Below, piece after piece: positions 12,457-23,242 of a DNA stretch of 64,000 bases; within the stretch, counting starts at the first letter, position 1; each line of letters opens with the position of its first letter. Source of the DNA: Coriaria nepalensis (taxonomy: Eukaryota; Streptophyta; Magnoliopsida; Cucurbitales; Coriariaceae); contig CP114500.1 of the NCBI GenBank assembly GCA_027186245.1, positions 8,656,501-8,720,500 of the forward strand. The letters are read 5' to 3'. The notes beneath the pieces are model-generated. The model saw only the letters and a program-made list of their open reading frames with translations, was not told where the DNA came from and did no database searches. The translations under genes and the position numbers were made by a program.

Positions 12457-13395
12457 ATTAGCAGAATGATGTTATAAATTCTCATTTTTATATAAAAGTA
12501 ATATAAATGCACGAGCGGAGCGGAGTTGTGTTCTATACTGCTGAAATAATGAATGATGATTAGAGTAAAGAAGATATTGGGGTGTGGGCCTTATTATCTG
12601 GCGTCTTCTAATTACGACAAGGCAGCCATTTGCTTCTGTCCTGTCTCCAGCTGTAAAAGGGGGTTTGTTGTATAATGAAAATTATTACAAAACCTAAATT
12701 GGATGCTGGAAGCCTGGAAGCGATTAGAAATTTCTAGAAGAATGAGTCTTGTTATTTTTAACATTTTCTCTCCATTTCATTCTTCCTTGTTTTCAAAACT
12801 CTTTTTCCAAAGTTTCGATGATGATGATGATGATTATGATTATTGCATTCCATTTCTTGGTCATGTTTTGCATCATCTCTTCAAAGAAAAAAGAATCGAA
12901 CAGCACTCTTGGTTGTGTTTTCTGGTATATAAGATTTAGCCCAACTTGACATTTATCAGTTTAAAACAGTACTAGCCCATGTTTCTCAAATGGGCCCATA
13001 AGTGATATCGTCACAGGCTCACAGCTTAAGGATTTAAGTTTCTTTTTTGGGCCACATATATGGATGGGTTCCCATACTATGAGCCCAGAAGATGTACTTG
13101 TTTTGGTTACAAAAAAAAGTACCAAGATTAGTGGTTGAGGTTATAAGACAAGATCAAGCAACCCCCTTTCTCTCTATGCTGCTTTTTGGTTTAAGCCGAC
13201 TGCTACACTAAGTCTATCTACTATTTGATTAATGGTTGGAGTAAGTCACGTTTTGAATATGATCACTACTACTTTACAAAAATAAAACTTAGCTGTTTCT
13301 CAATAGTCGGGAATGTAACAATTATCAAATACGTACTACTTCTAGAAATACACTTATTATTAATAATTAATTATCTCACCTTTCTTAAATTATAT

Positions 13396-13421
13396 ATTAT
13401 TATTATTATTATTATTATTAT
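13396..13421. repeat. (TTA)n microsatellite
   Basis: A clean trinucleotide run of about eight units lies upstream of the JAZ gene. Confidence 0.85.
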
Positions 13422-13490
13422 CAAGGAGTTAGTAAAAATATATGTAAATATTATCTAAAATCAGATGGGGGATGGTTGAAAAGTGGCGGT

Positions 13491-13552
13491 CACGTGAAGC
13501 ATATGGGTCTAATATGAAGTTCTGAAATGACCATAATGTCCCCAGTCACGTG
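13491..13552 (+). promoter_or_regulatory. Paired G-boxes upstream of JAZ gene
   Basis: Two palindromic CACGTG G-boxes lie at 13491-13496 and 13547-13552, 56 bases apart and about 650-710 bases before the JAZ start codon. MYC2-type bHLH factors bind G-boxes and switch on JAZ genes, closing the jasmonate negative-feedback loop. The motifs are seen; MYC binding here is inferred. A possible TATA element, CTATATATG, is at 14082-14090. Confidence 0.5.
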
Positions 13553-14201
13553 TCGTTGATGCCGAGGAAACGTACCGAAGCCTCTTTCGATTTAATTTGG
13601 CGCAAAATGGGACCCGCCGCCTTTGTTCATTGTCTGCACGTTTTCTGTGCTCGCTATCTTTACTTCGTCGACCTTACCTAACTCTGGTTAAACATTTCTA
13701 ACTCCACCTCGGGCCGTGTCGATTTATATACCATAAGCTAAAATGACAAAAAAGAAAAAACCCCAACATGTCCCACTTTCTCCAATCTAAATACGCGGCA
13801 TAGGAGGGACAATTTAGTAAATAAATACACGGACAGAAGCAGCAGCAGCAACCCTTGACTTTTAGGGTCTCAATTGGGAAAAATGGTGGCATAGCTTTTT
13901 CCCTCCCCAAAAGAAAAACGTGCTTCAAAAACTCTCTTATTTTTTAAAATTATTATTATTATTATTTACAATACGGAAGTAAGACCAAGAAAAACACTAC
14001 CTTAAAAGGGGGGAGAATAGTCCACAAGTAGCTATCAGATTCAAGGAACGCGATAGGAAACTTAACATCACTTCAATTTCCCTATATATGTTCAAGCCTT
14101 CAGCCTGTCCGACTCCTCGCTTTTTTATCTTCACCAAGCGAAGTTGAAATCTCTGCAATAAAGTTTCAAGGATCACTACCTTTCTACTTTCTAAATCAAT
14201 C

Positions 14202-15351
14202 ATGTCGATTACCGGCGGTGGCGGTAAGGCGTCTGAGAAGGCAAATTTCACTCAGACGTGTAATCTTTTGAGCCAGTTCTTGAAGGAGAAGAGAACTGGT
14301 CTGGCTTCTAGACCTTTACCTGCAGGTGTAGTTAATTCGCATGATTTTTTTTTTCTTTTTTTTTTTTTTCTCTTCTTTTGAAGATTCGATTTCTGATTGG
14401 AGTTTTAATACAGCAGAGGAGGTAGAGACGATTTCTAGGGCACCATTTACAACGATGAATTTGTTAACGAACATGGATAACAAGTCTGATCTGAGGTTCG
14501 TGATAGATTTGATCTTCTTATTCTTTTTCTTCTTCGTTCTTTTTTTTTTTTTTCGGTATTTTTCGATTTTCCTCTGCTGAGAAATTTATTCATCTCAAAG
14601 TCTTCCTCCCTGTTTGGTTAATAGGGAAGTGGTGAGTACACGAGAGGCGATGGCGGCGGCATCGGCCGTACCGGCGGCTCCGATGACGATTTTCTACGGC
14701 GGGAAAGTGGCGGTGTTCAATGATTTTCCAGCTGATAAGGCGGAGGAGATCATGGCCCTGGCAGCTGGAAAAGGGAGCTCGAATAATACTAGTAATGTTA
14801 TTAAAGGCTCTGCTGTTTCTGAATCGAATGCTGTCACAGCTCAGGAGCGCCATCAACAACAACAACTCAGGCCTAGTCCTCCTCCTCCTCATCAAGCTAA
14901 CGCTTCTGGTAAACTTTCTACCAACTTAATCCTCGTTTATTAAGTTTTTGATAAGAAGTCGTTAAACAAATTATAGTTTATGTCTTAATTTAGTCATTAA
15001 GTGATGGTTTTGTTTGGTAATTAATCAGCATTCTTATTTTTGTGTGTACAGATTTGCCTATTGCCAGGAGAGCTTCTCTTCACCGATTCCTTGAGAAGAG
15101 GAAAGACAGGTAGGTCAAATTAATATTGCAAGTCTCATACACGATGGCTTTGTTTTGCTGGTCGAGTAAAAATTTTGTTTTTTTGTTTTTGTTTATGCAG
15201 GGCGGTAGCAAGAGCCCCTTACCAAGTAAACCCAACATATGCGGCGGCCGCGATGGCTTCTGAACCCGGTAGTGGTGGCAGTGGAAGTAATTCTTACATC
15301 AAACCGGAGCAACAACGATCTTCGTCCGAGCATCTCGACCTTACTTTATAG
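14202..15351 (+). CDS. JAZ/TIFY jasmonate repressor, JAZ5/6-like
   Basis: Five exons: 14202-14325, 14384-14495, 14625-14908, 15052-15109 and 15201-15351, giving 242 residues. The N terminus has NFTQTCNLLSQFLKEKR, the conserved JAZ N-terminal motif. The TIFY/ZIM core TIFYGGKVAVFNDFPADKA starts near residue 100, and the Jas motif DLPIARRASLHRFLEKR...APYQ spans about residues 174-202. The protein ends in LDLTL (238-242), an LxLxL EAR-type motif. JAZ proteins repress MYC2-type factors through NINJA/TOPLESS; JA-Ile makes COI1 bind the Jas degron and destroy them. The intron at 15110-15200 splits the Jas motif directly after KRKDR, the conserved Jas intron. Placement with JAZ5/6 is favoured by shared gene neighbourhood (At1g72450) and the EAR-like end. 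The gene is intact. Confidence 0.93.
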
Positions 15352-15659
15352 TCTTATCGGCGGTCGATCGTTAGTTAGATCCGTTCTAAGTTCTAACTAT
15401 ACTGGAATTCAATTAGATGGGCCGTTGCTCTTTGGCTCCCTATATGCATATAGATGTACAAGTTTTGTACTTGATTTATTTTTTTGTTTTGGTGTACTAA
15501 GTAGATTGTTAAGTTGATGAATTCGAATGTTAATAACTTATATAAGATTCCAAGGCATATATGAATATTATGATTTTTAAATTGCGTAACAACAGTCGAT
15601 GTATAAATTCCATGCAATCAAAATGAATTTCACTAATATATGCAACACAAGGATTTTGT
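15352..15659. other. JAZ 3' flank
   Basis: This is probably the JAZ 3' untranslated region and a short spacer before the duplicated UBP1 promoter sequence begins. Nothing else was recognised. Confidence 0.5.
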
Positions 15660-17160
15660 TATCGACGTATCGTTTAAGAAGAGTATCGACTCGTAAGAGA
15701 AGGGAAATGGGTACAACTACTTGTCGGCTTTGCATTGGCTGTTTAATAGCCCGATTCATAGTCTCTAGCGGTGGCGGGAGGTGTCCCTATTTCCCTCTCT
15801 TCGCTCCTTTCTCTCCTTTTCTCGAGGCCCCAACCTCTTCGCTTTCTCCCGGAAGAGAGATTCGATTTTGTGACGGAATTCGTCGGGGAAAAGATGCAGA
15901 ATCAGGAACAGCAACACGTTCTGATGCAGAAGGATCTTCTTCAGCAGCATTCTCTACCCACGCAGGCCATTTAGCCTCCCTCAGGTTCGAGATTAATCGC
16001 ATTTTCTCTGCAATCTCTCTCTTTGGTTTCTCTCTTTTTTTTTTTTTTTGGTAAACCTTTTCTCGATCCTTGCATTTCCCTATATGGTATTCATTGTTGA
16101 TGTTTGAGCTGTGCTTCTGATTATATGATGGATTGCTAATTGTTTTTTCCCTCTATCGTGTTCTTGGTCCAGTTGCCAATCTTAGAGCTTACTATAATTC
16201 TACGTTGGTTTTCAACCTTTGGGTATTCTGATGACTAATTCAAGAATATTTTGAATCTCCTTGTATATTCGTGATCGGAATTGTTCTGGATAGTTTGGCT
16301 TTCTCACCTGAATTCATCATGCTTTCTCTCTTGTCCATGAACTAGGATTAGGCACTCTTGCTGAAGTTATTGAATTGTATTAGTTGCTATTAAATCTTCA
16401 GTTACTGAAACTGCATTCTTCCATGATATCACCTGCATTCATTTGCTTTCTCTCTGCTTAAATGATTTTTACCATGCGAGTTTCATATATCTTGACAACT
16501 GAGATGGATTACTTATATGTTAATCGACTTTTTTCTTCTGGTCTCTTCTCTTTTGGAACTTGTAATTTCCTGAACTTTGAGAAAAAATTCAGCCGCTTGG
16601 GTAATATCAATTCAAAGGTGACCTAATCACTTCTTCAAGAAATTTTGCTTCTTGCTGTCCCGTTGAAGACTGCACACTTAAATAATAAGGAGGGAGGAGA
16701 TTTGTTATGGAAAAGTCTTTATATTTCTACTTCGAGTATGGTTTTAATCTGATTTCAGAAATTAGCTGAAAAAAGTCTCAACTTGTACCGGTATTAGTTT
16801 GACATCTCTGTTTGCCTTTTTGCCTTATGGAGCAGTCATAGTTTGGATTTGTTTTCTACTTCGATCTAAGATCTGCTGCTCTGGCTATGTTTACAGTCAA
16901 TGGAGGGCATATGTAAGTATTACATCTTCACAAATTTTTCTTTATCTATCTTCGATGGAGTTCTATCATAGTTAAATACGCGTGTTGTGCAGGTATGGGC
17001 AGCCTATCAAAGTCAATCGGGCATGTGCTAGCTGCTAGAGAGAGGATACCTCGGGGTAAAACTACTTTATATAGCTTCTTCTGCAAATTATTCCGACTGT
17101 CTTTTTCTGTGATTCTCTAATGCTTTACTAATGCTACGTTCTTCGCTTTAGGATTGGAAC
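15660..17160 (+). pseudogene. Partial tandem copy of the UBP1-like gene, broken
   Basis: This stretch follows the 5' half of the UBP1-like gene about 2 kb downstream: promoter and leader (15660-15892 against about 17520-17850), first coding exon (ATG at 15893; MQNQEQQHVLMQKDLLQQ against [20 protein letters not shown]), intron 1, then relics of exons 3, 4 and 5 and a trace of exon 6 at about 17145. Exon 1 runs into an in-frame TAG at its end, the exon 2 equivalent is missing, the exon 3 relic has a frame-breaking ACTTAAATAATAAGG, and the copy stops within exon 6, so RRM2 and RRM3 were never duplicated or have been lost. It cannot encode an RRM protein. An aberrant transcript from the duplicated promoter is possible. 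Confidence 0.8.
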
Positions 17161-17850
17161 CAAGTCACAAATTCTGGAAAATTATGATTAGACAGACTAG
17201 TTGTAGCCCCAAGAACCGCATTGAAGACAAAGCTTAGCTCGAAACTCAGTCCCAATATGACACCAATTGTGACTCTAGAATTCGTTGTCTTTTAACTCTC
17301 TTCGAAGTACTATTATAATTTTTTTTTACCTCTCTTGGGTGAGTTTTTGTTGATGACACGTCGTATTGCTAGTGGTTAGAAATCCCACGTATGTAAGACG
17401 ACAACAAAATCGCTTTATGAGGATAACGAGTATATTAAATGGCTCCAAATTTCCGATGATAAACTTAAATTTCACTAGTTTAATGCGAAACGAAGTTTGC
17501 GTTTAATGCAATCACTTTTTAAGTACTTTCTTATCGACATGTCGACTACAAAGCGGATGGGGAATTGGTAAAATGACTCGTCAATTGTTGTGCATTGTCT
17601 GTTTGAGAACCTGATTCACAGGTCCGTGAAAATATCAGTCTCTCCTTCCGGCCAATCATTCTATAAATACTCCCCCACCAGCAAACGAGTAGTTCCTTCG
17701 CGGGCCTCTCTTTTCTCTCACTCTCTTTCCCTCCTTCTCCCTCATTTTTCTCGAGGTCCTCACTTGAAGCTCGATACCCAGCTTTAACCCTAACCTCTCG
17801 CTTTCTCGGGAAGGAAGATTTCATTTTCACGGACTTCGTCGGGGAAAAAG
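17161..17850. other. Promoter and leader of the UBP1-like gene
   Basis: Unique sequence up to about 17520 is followed by a segment resembling 15660-15892, which leads into the UBP1-like start. The last 150 bases are pyrimidine-rich, as expected for a 5' leader. Confidence 0.55.
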
Positions 17851-20800
17851 ATGCAGCACCCGAGGCTGAAGCAGCAGCAACAAGCTTTGATGCAACAGGC
17901 TCTTCTTCAGCAGCAGTCTCTCTACCACCCTGGCCTTTTAGCCCCCCCGCAGGTTCGAGATTGTTTTTCGTTTTTCTGCCATCTCTGACTTTCTTTTTCT
18001 ATCTCCTCTCGATCCTTGCATTCTTTTTACTGTATTCATGGTTTGATGTGTGGGCTGTGCTTCGGATTGTATGATGGATTTTGGGAGCTAGGGCTGGGTG
18101 TGGTGGATTCTATTTCTTATTGGGGTCGGGTGGGTTTGAGCTTTTTTTATCTGTGCGAAGCTTGTGAATTCGAGTCTTCGTCCTCTTCCGGATTATCAAT
18201 TTGAGTATTGTGGTTTCGGTACTTAGTATTATTTTCCGATTAATCTACGCTTGATACGTGTACTATGGATCGTTAATTGTGTTTCCCCCTGCCATGTTCT
18301 TGGTCCAGTTACCAATCTTAGAGCTTCCTGTGATTCTGTGTTGGTTATTCTGATGACTAATTACAAGAATATTTGGAAACTCCTTGTAAATTCTGGGTCG
18401 AAGTAGTCCTTGGGTCGTTAGATGTAGCAGGGATAGTTTTTTTTTTTTTTTTTTTTTTTTTAAGTTTACCTGTTCATTTTTCTTTTCTTTTTTACGTCTT
18501 AATTTTGCAGATTGAGCCAATTCCAAGTGGAAATCTGCCTCCTGGTTTTGATCCAAGTACTTGCCGCAGTGTGTGAGTGTTTGTCTAGATTTTTTTTTTT
18601 GTTTGCGTGTATGTTTGCTCCTTTCCACCTGCATTCATTGGCTTTCTCCCATATCCATTAACTAGGATTAGCAGTCTTGGTGAATTTATGGAGTTGTATT
18701 AGAGGCTATTAAATCAAAATTATTCTTTTACTTCTGTCTAAAACTTCCTGAAATAAGTTTTACCAAGTGGGTCTTTTTCTTTTTTTCATAATTATCTTGA
18801 CAACTGAGGCTGATTACTTAAATGTAAATTGAATTTTTCTGGTCTCTTCTCTTTGAAGCTTCTGGTTTCTTTAACTTTGAGAAAAATGCAGGTATGTTGG
18901 GAATATCCATTCGCAGGTGACCGAACCACTTCTTCAAGAAGTCTTTCTTGCTAATGGTCCTGTTGAAGCATGCAAACTTATAAGAAAGGAGAAGGTTTGT
19001 TATGGAACTTATTATAGGTCTACTACAATTAATAGCAAAAAAAAAAAAGAAAGAAAGAAAGAGGTCATGGGTTATTTATAATGGTGGTACTTTGATTTGC
19101 GTCTCCCTATCATTCACATCGTTTACAGGTTTGGTATCATGTATTACCATCTCTGTTTACTTTTGCCTTATGCAGTCATCCATTGGATTCGTTCACTACT
19201 TTGATCGAAGATCAGCTGCTCTGGCTATCTTGTCACTCAATGGAAGGCATTTGTACGCATATATCTTCACATGTTCTTTTTATCTTGTTTGGAGTTCTAT
19301 CATAATTGAAATACGTGTGTTGCAGGTTTGGGCAGCCTATCAAAGTTAATTGGGCATATGCTAGTGGCCAGAGAGAGGATACATCCGGTAAACTATAGGC
19401 GCTCTTTATTTTCTAATCCAGTTTATTATGATTGTAACTGTTTTTGTGATTCTCTAATCTTTCTCGACATGATCTCTGGACAATGCTGTTCTTCTATGCA
19501 GGTCACTTCCACATTTTTGTTGGCGATCTTAGTCCTGAGGTTACTGATGCTACGTTGTTCGCATGCTTTTCTGTTTACCCCAGTTGTTCGTAAGCTTCAG
19601 CTCTCTGAACTTCTTAAACTGTGCTTTGTCTTTCAATTATTTGATTTTCATTTTATGGCTTAATGTTGTCTTGATTCTTACAGTAAGATTACGTGTATGC
19701 CCTGTTAGTAACACCTAACAATATTGTTTTACTGGCAGTGATGCTAGGGTCATGTGGGATCAGAAGACTGGCCGTTCAAGGGGCTTTGGGTTTGTCTCTT
19801 TCAGGAACCAACAGGTAGTGTTCCCATTCAACATTCATTTGCTTTAAATTCTTCCTTTTTGTCCCTATCCTCAACTTTATCCTGTCTTTGTCAGGATGCT
19901 CAAAGTGCAATAAATGACTTAACTGGTATGAAGAATAACTCCTTTTCTATGACTTAGAGAAAAATTGTATTCAATTCCATTACTCAATATTTGAGTTATA
20001 AAGCATTCAAGAGAGTAGCAATTCCAAACTTCACGGTTATGAAGTGTGCCAATATTTATGGCTATAAGATGTGCCAGCTTCCTGACATATTATGCCACTG
20101 AAACCTTACACTCACTCAGCTGGCTTCAGATGCCTTCTATGGTACCCTTGTTTTGTAACTTTCTTTGAGTTGAATATCAGGTGGACTTGTTCTTTCAGGT
20201 AAGTGGCTTGGCAGTAGGCAGATACGTTGTAACTGGGCAACAAAAGGTGCTGCATCAAATGACGACAAGCAGAGCTCAGATGCCAAAACTGTGGTAGAAC
20301 TTGCAACTGGCTCATCAGGTTAATCACTTTTCCAGAATGTGTGTATAATTTGATGGTGGATTACTAGATACAGCCTTCTATCTAGCTGGACTAAAATATT
20401 TTATAATACATACAACTAATATCCAACTACAATTTTGCAGAAGATGGTAAAGAGATGGGGAGTAACGAGGTCCCAGAGAACAACCCTCAGTACACTACTG
20501 TATATGTTGGCAACCTCACTCCTGAGGCAAGACATTACCATAAAAATTCTTGCATACTTTTTGACATTTTTTTTATAAAACTTTCAAGAACCTTTTTTGT
20601 ATTTGTTCCTGAAGATTTCCCAGGTTGATCTTCATCGTCATTTTCATGGTCTTGGTGCTGGTGTAATTGAGGAGATCCGGGTCCAAAGAGACAAAGGCTT
20701 TGGTTTTGTGCGATACAGTACCCATGCTGAGGCAGCTCTTGCTATTCAGATGGGCAATACTCAATCAGTTCTTGGTGGAAAGCAAATAAAGGTGCTCTTT

Positions 20801-21163
20801 ATATCATCTAATTCTCTGCATAGCATTTATCCTTTATATCTACTGGTCAAGGCTTGACATCCGTATATTTGGTGCTTGTAGTGTTCATGGGGGAGCAAGC
20901 CCACTCCACCTGGGACAATTTCAAACCCGCTTCCACCCCCAATGGCTGCACCTGTTTTGGGACTATCAGCTGCTGAGCTTTTGGCATATGAGCGGCAACT
21001 AGCAATGAGCAAGATGGGTGGGGTCCATGCTTTAATGCACCCTCAGGGTCAGCACCCTCTAAAGCAAGCAGCCATGGGAATGGGTGCTGCTGGAGCAAGC
21101 CAGGCCATATATGATGGGGGTTTCCAGAACATTGCTGCTCAGCAACTCATGTATTACCAGTGA
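17851..21163 (+). CDS. UBP1-like oligouridylate-binding protein, three RRMs
   Basis: Twelve exons: 17851-17952, 18511-18572, 18892-18994, 19176-19252, 19326-19387, 19502-19589, 19739-19814, 19895-19925, 20199-20318, 20441-20526, 20615-20791 and 20882-21163, giving 421 residues. A Gln-rich N terminus precedes RRM1 ([10 protein letters not shown]..., about 55-130), RRM2 ([11 protein letters not shown]...RGFGFVSF, about 140-220) and RRM3 ([10 protein letters not shown]...KGFGFVRY, about 260-330), followed by a Met/Gly/Gln-rich tail ending QLMYYQ. This is the plant TIA-1-like UBP1 family (UBP1A-C, about 400-430 residues), nuclear and stress-granule proteins that bind U-rich introns and 3' UTRs and help splicing, mRNA stability and stress translation control. 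The intron after exon 10 has a GC donor (CCTGAG|GCAAGA). All phases close, and a broken partial copy lies just upstream. Confidence 0.93.
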
Positions 21164-21836
21164 AGTCATCTTTTGGTGCTACCTTCATATGCTAATTTGC
21201 TAAGCGCATAATTTATAGTTTTTTTATTTTATTTTGGTTTTTCTTTGTCCGAGCAGTGAGATTGTTGTTATGCATCTTGTATGCGTGAGTGATGCGCTGT
21301 TTGGAGAAGTATAAAATCATGTACAACCTACGGTTTCCTGTTTGCTTTGTAGGGATGAGTTATTGCTATTGTTATGAGAGGTTACTATTTAGTATGTAGA
21401 TGATGTGTTATTGGCTTGGCCAAGTTACATACGAGATTTCCGAAAGCTACCAAAAATCTACCAAAAGATGAATTTCAAATTACATACGACACGTCGTTTC
21501 TATTATTATTAGATCGTAATTAGAAAGTTACCAAAAATCTGAAGGTCAGGCATCAGAAGCGAAACGACGTGTCGTTTTCTGAAATTAAAGACGACTAAAC
21601 CGGGTCTACTATCTCATTTCTCACCACGGATTTCCGAGTTTATTAGGTCAGACGGGACTCGAGACTCGAGAGTTAGAGTTGAGTCGACAGAGTCCCCAAC
21701 CTCTAATAAAGGGTTTAAACATCAAAACCCTGCAGTTCCCGCTCTGTAAGCTTCTAGGGTTCTTAGGTCGAGTCTCATTCTCTTTACAGGACCTGTAGCG
21801 AGCTGTTATGAGACTCTGAGAAGTGATTTGCAGGAA
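21164..21836. other. UBP1 3' flank and relic NUP107 promoter
   Basis: This contains the UBP1-like 3' untranslated region and the former promoter of the NUP107 relic. An inverted ACGACGTGTCGT-type motif occurs around 21488-21500 and 21562-21577. No gene is called. Confidence 0.5.
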
Positions 21837-22360
21837 ATGGACGTCAAAATGGACGCTTCTCCCAGCTACTTCGACCCTGAAGATCATAGCATTAGGGAGC
21901 CATTTCGTCGATGCGGGTAGATTTCCAGTTTTGCTGTTCTGGCTCATTTTCTTGGTTTAGGTTATCTATTACAATTTTAATAACGCAATGCTTGGTTCTG
22001 AATTTGTGTTAGGGTTTCTGATTAGCTATTGCTTAGTTGTGCCATGAAAAGTGTAGTTGTGATTAGTGTCTAGTGGTGCCATGCCATGTATTATGCTCGC
22101 GCGTTCTTCTGTAAACTTATTCATCGTCTCATGCAATATATCATGCTTTTGCATGTAATTAATACAGGAAAAGGCACTCAGGTTCGAGCGTGTCTCCACA
22201 CCGAGAAAATTCAGCTTCAAAGTCAATTGTTTTTCGATGGACAGAATATCCATTACCAGGCTAATGCAGCACTTCTTCTTGATTTGTGCTTTGCTGTTCC
22301 CCTGGACAGGTAGGCCAGAATGTAGTAATTATGATTTGTGCACTGCTTCAATATATCATT

Positions 22361-22808
22361 CTTGATATTTTTGATGTATCAAACATCTTGCAGTCATGTA
22401 GAGCTGCAAATTTATGCCTTTTTGGAGGGTTGGACCAATTTCCTTCTATTGAAGCCCTAACAAGAAATGTAAAGAATAGGACTTCGCTAGCTATTGAACT
22501 GGAGAGTGGCATTGGTCACCAATGGCGACTTTGGGAATGGGCTTCTTATATTGCATCTGAGTTATTATAGAGAACTCCACTCATCTTGATATTTTTGATG
22601 TATCAAACATCTTGCAGTCATGTAGAGCTGCAAATTTATGCCTTTTTGGAGGGTTGGACCAATTTCCTTCTATTGAAGCCCTAACAAGAAATGTAAAGAA
22701 TAGGACTTCGCTAGCTATTGAACTGGAGAGTGGCATTGGTCACCAATGGCGACTTTGGGAATGGGCTTCTTATATTGCATCTGAGTTATTATAGAGAACT
22801 CCACTCAT
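22361..22808. repeat. Exact 224-bp tandem duplication inside NUP107 relic
   Basis: 22361-22584 is repeated immediately as 22585-22808. Each unit begins CTTGATATTTTTGATG, contains one relic exon with its acceptor side and ends GAACTCCACTCAT. By eye the copies appear identical and encode the same 60-residue segment, so the duplication is recent relative to the decay of the gene, or is an assembly duplication. Confidence 0.9.
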
Positions 22809-23220
22809 CTTGTTGTCTTGTTTAATATTAATCGGGATCTCTTTGGAAACTAATGAATTATATGACATATATTACGCAGGAAAAACTGTGGCTTTAATAG
22901 CTTGTATGAAGTAAGTTCTTCCTTTTCTTTTTAGATGACAGCAGTTTTTTTTTGAATTCACGTGAAGAAAATTGCAGAGCTAGATGGTGGGAAGTTTGAA
23001 GCTGCTGTATATGCTGCCCAATGTAGAAACTTAAAGTGCATGCTTCCCATCTGTACCAACTGGGAGTTACATGTAATTGTTGCAAAGTATCTTATAAATG
23101 TTCTCTGTGCTATAGATCAAATGAAATGTTTGATTCAAGTATTTTGTGCTTTCGGAATTGATTCTCCAATTCTCATACCAAGACAAATCATTTTGTATTT
23201 ACAATTTTGATTAACCAAAC

Positions 23221-23242
23221 CCCCCCCCCCCCCCCCCCCCCC
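23221..23242. repeat. Poly-C tract
   Basis: Twenty-two consecutive C residues, then ACCCCC, lie in a relic intron of the NUP107 pseudogene. A long C run is prone to slippage and sequencing error. Confidence 0.85.

Larger units (their letters stand above)
11391..14201. other. Long intergenic between divergent EXO70 and JAZ
   Basis: These 2.8 kb between the divergent starts hold the promoters of both genes, several microsatellites and AT-rich sequence. Short frames around 12703-12949 lack family resemblance, but one carries a 20-base match to the LAZY-like gene (see findings). No gene is called. Confidence 0.6.

Noticed and set aside
12703..12949. Possible small gene with an Asp run
   Set aside because: There is no family match; overlapping frames in two phases reflect GATGAT repeats. 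Only the 20-base match to the LAZY-like gene is kept, as a finding.
20112..21098. Minus-strand frames across UBP1
   Set aside because: They are antisense to exons of a well-supported three-RRM gene.
21647..21947. Minus-strand 99-codon frame
   Set aside because: It lies antisense to the NUP107 relic start, which is better supported by family similarity.
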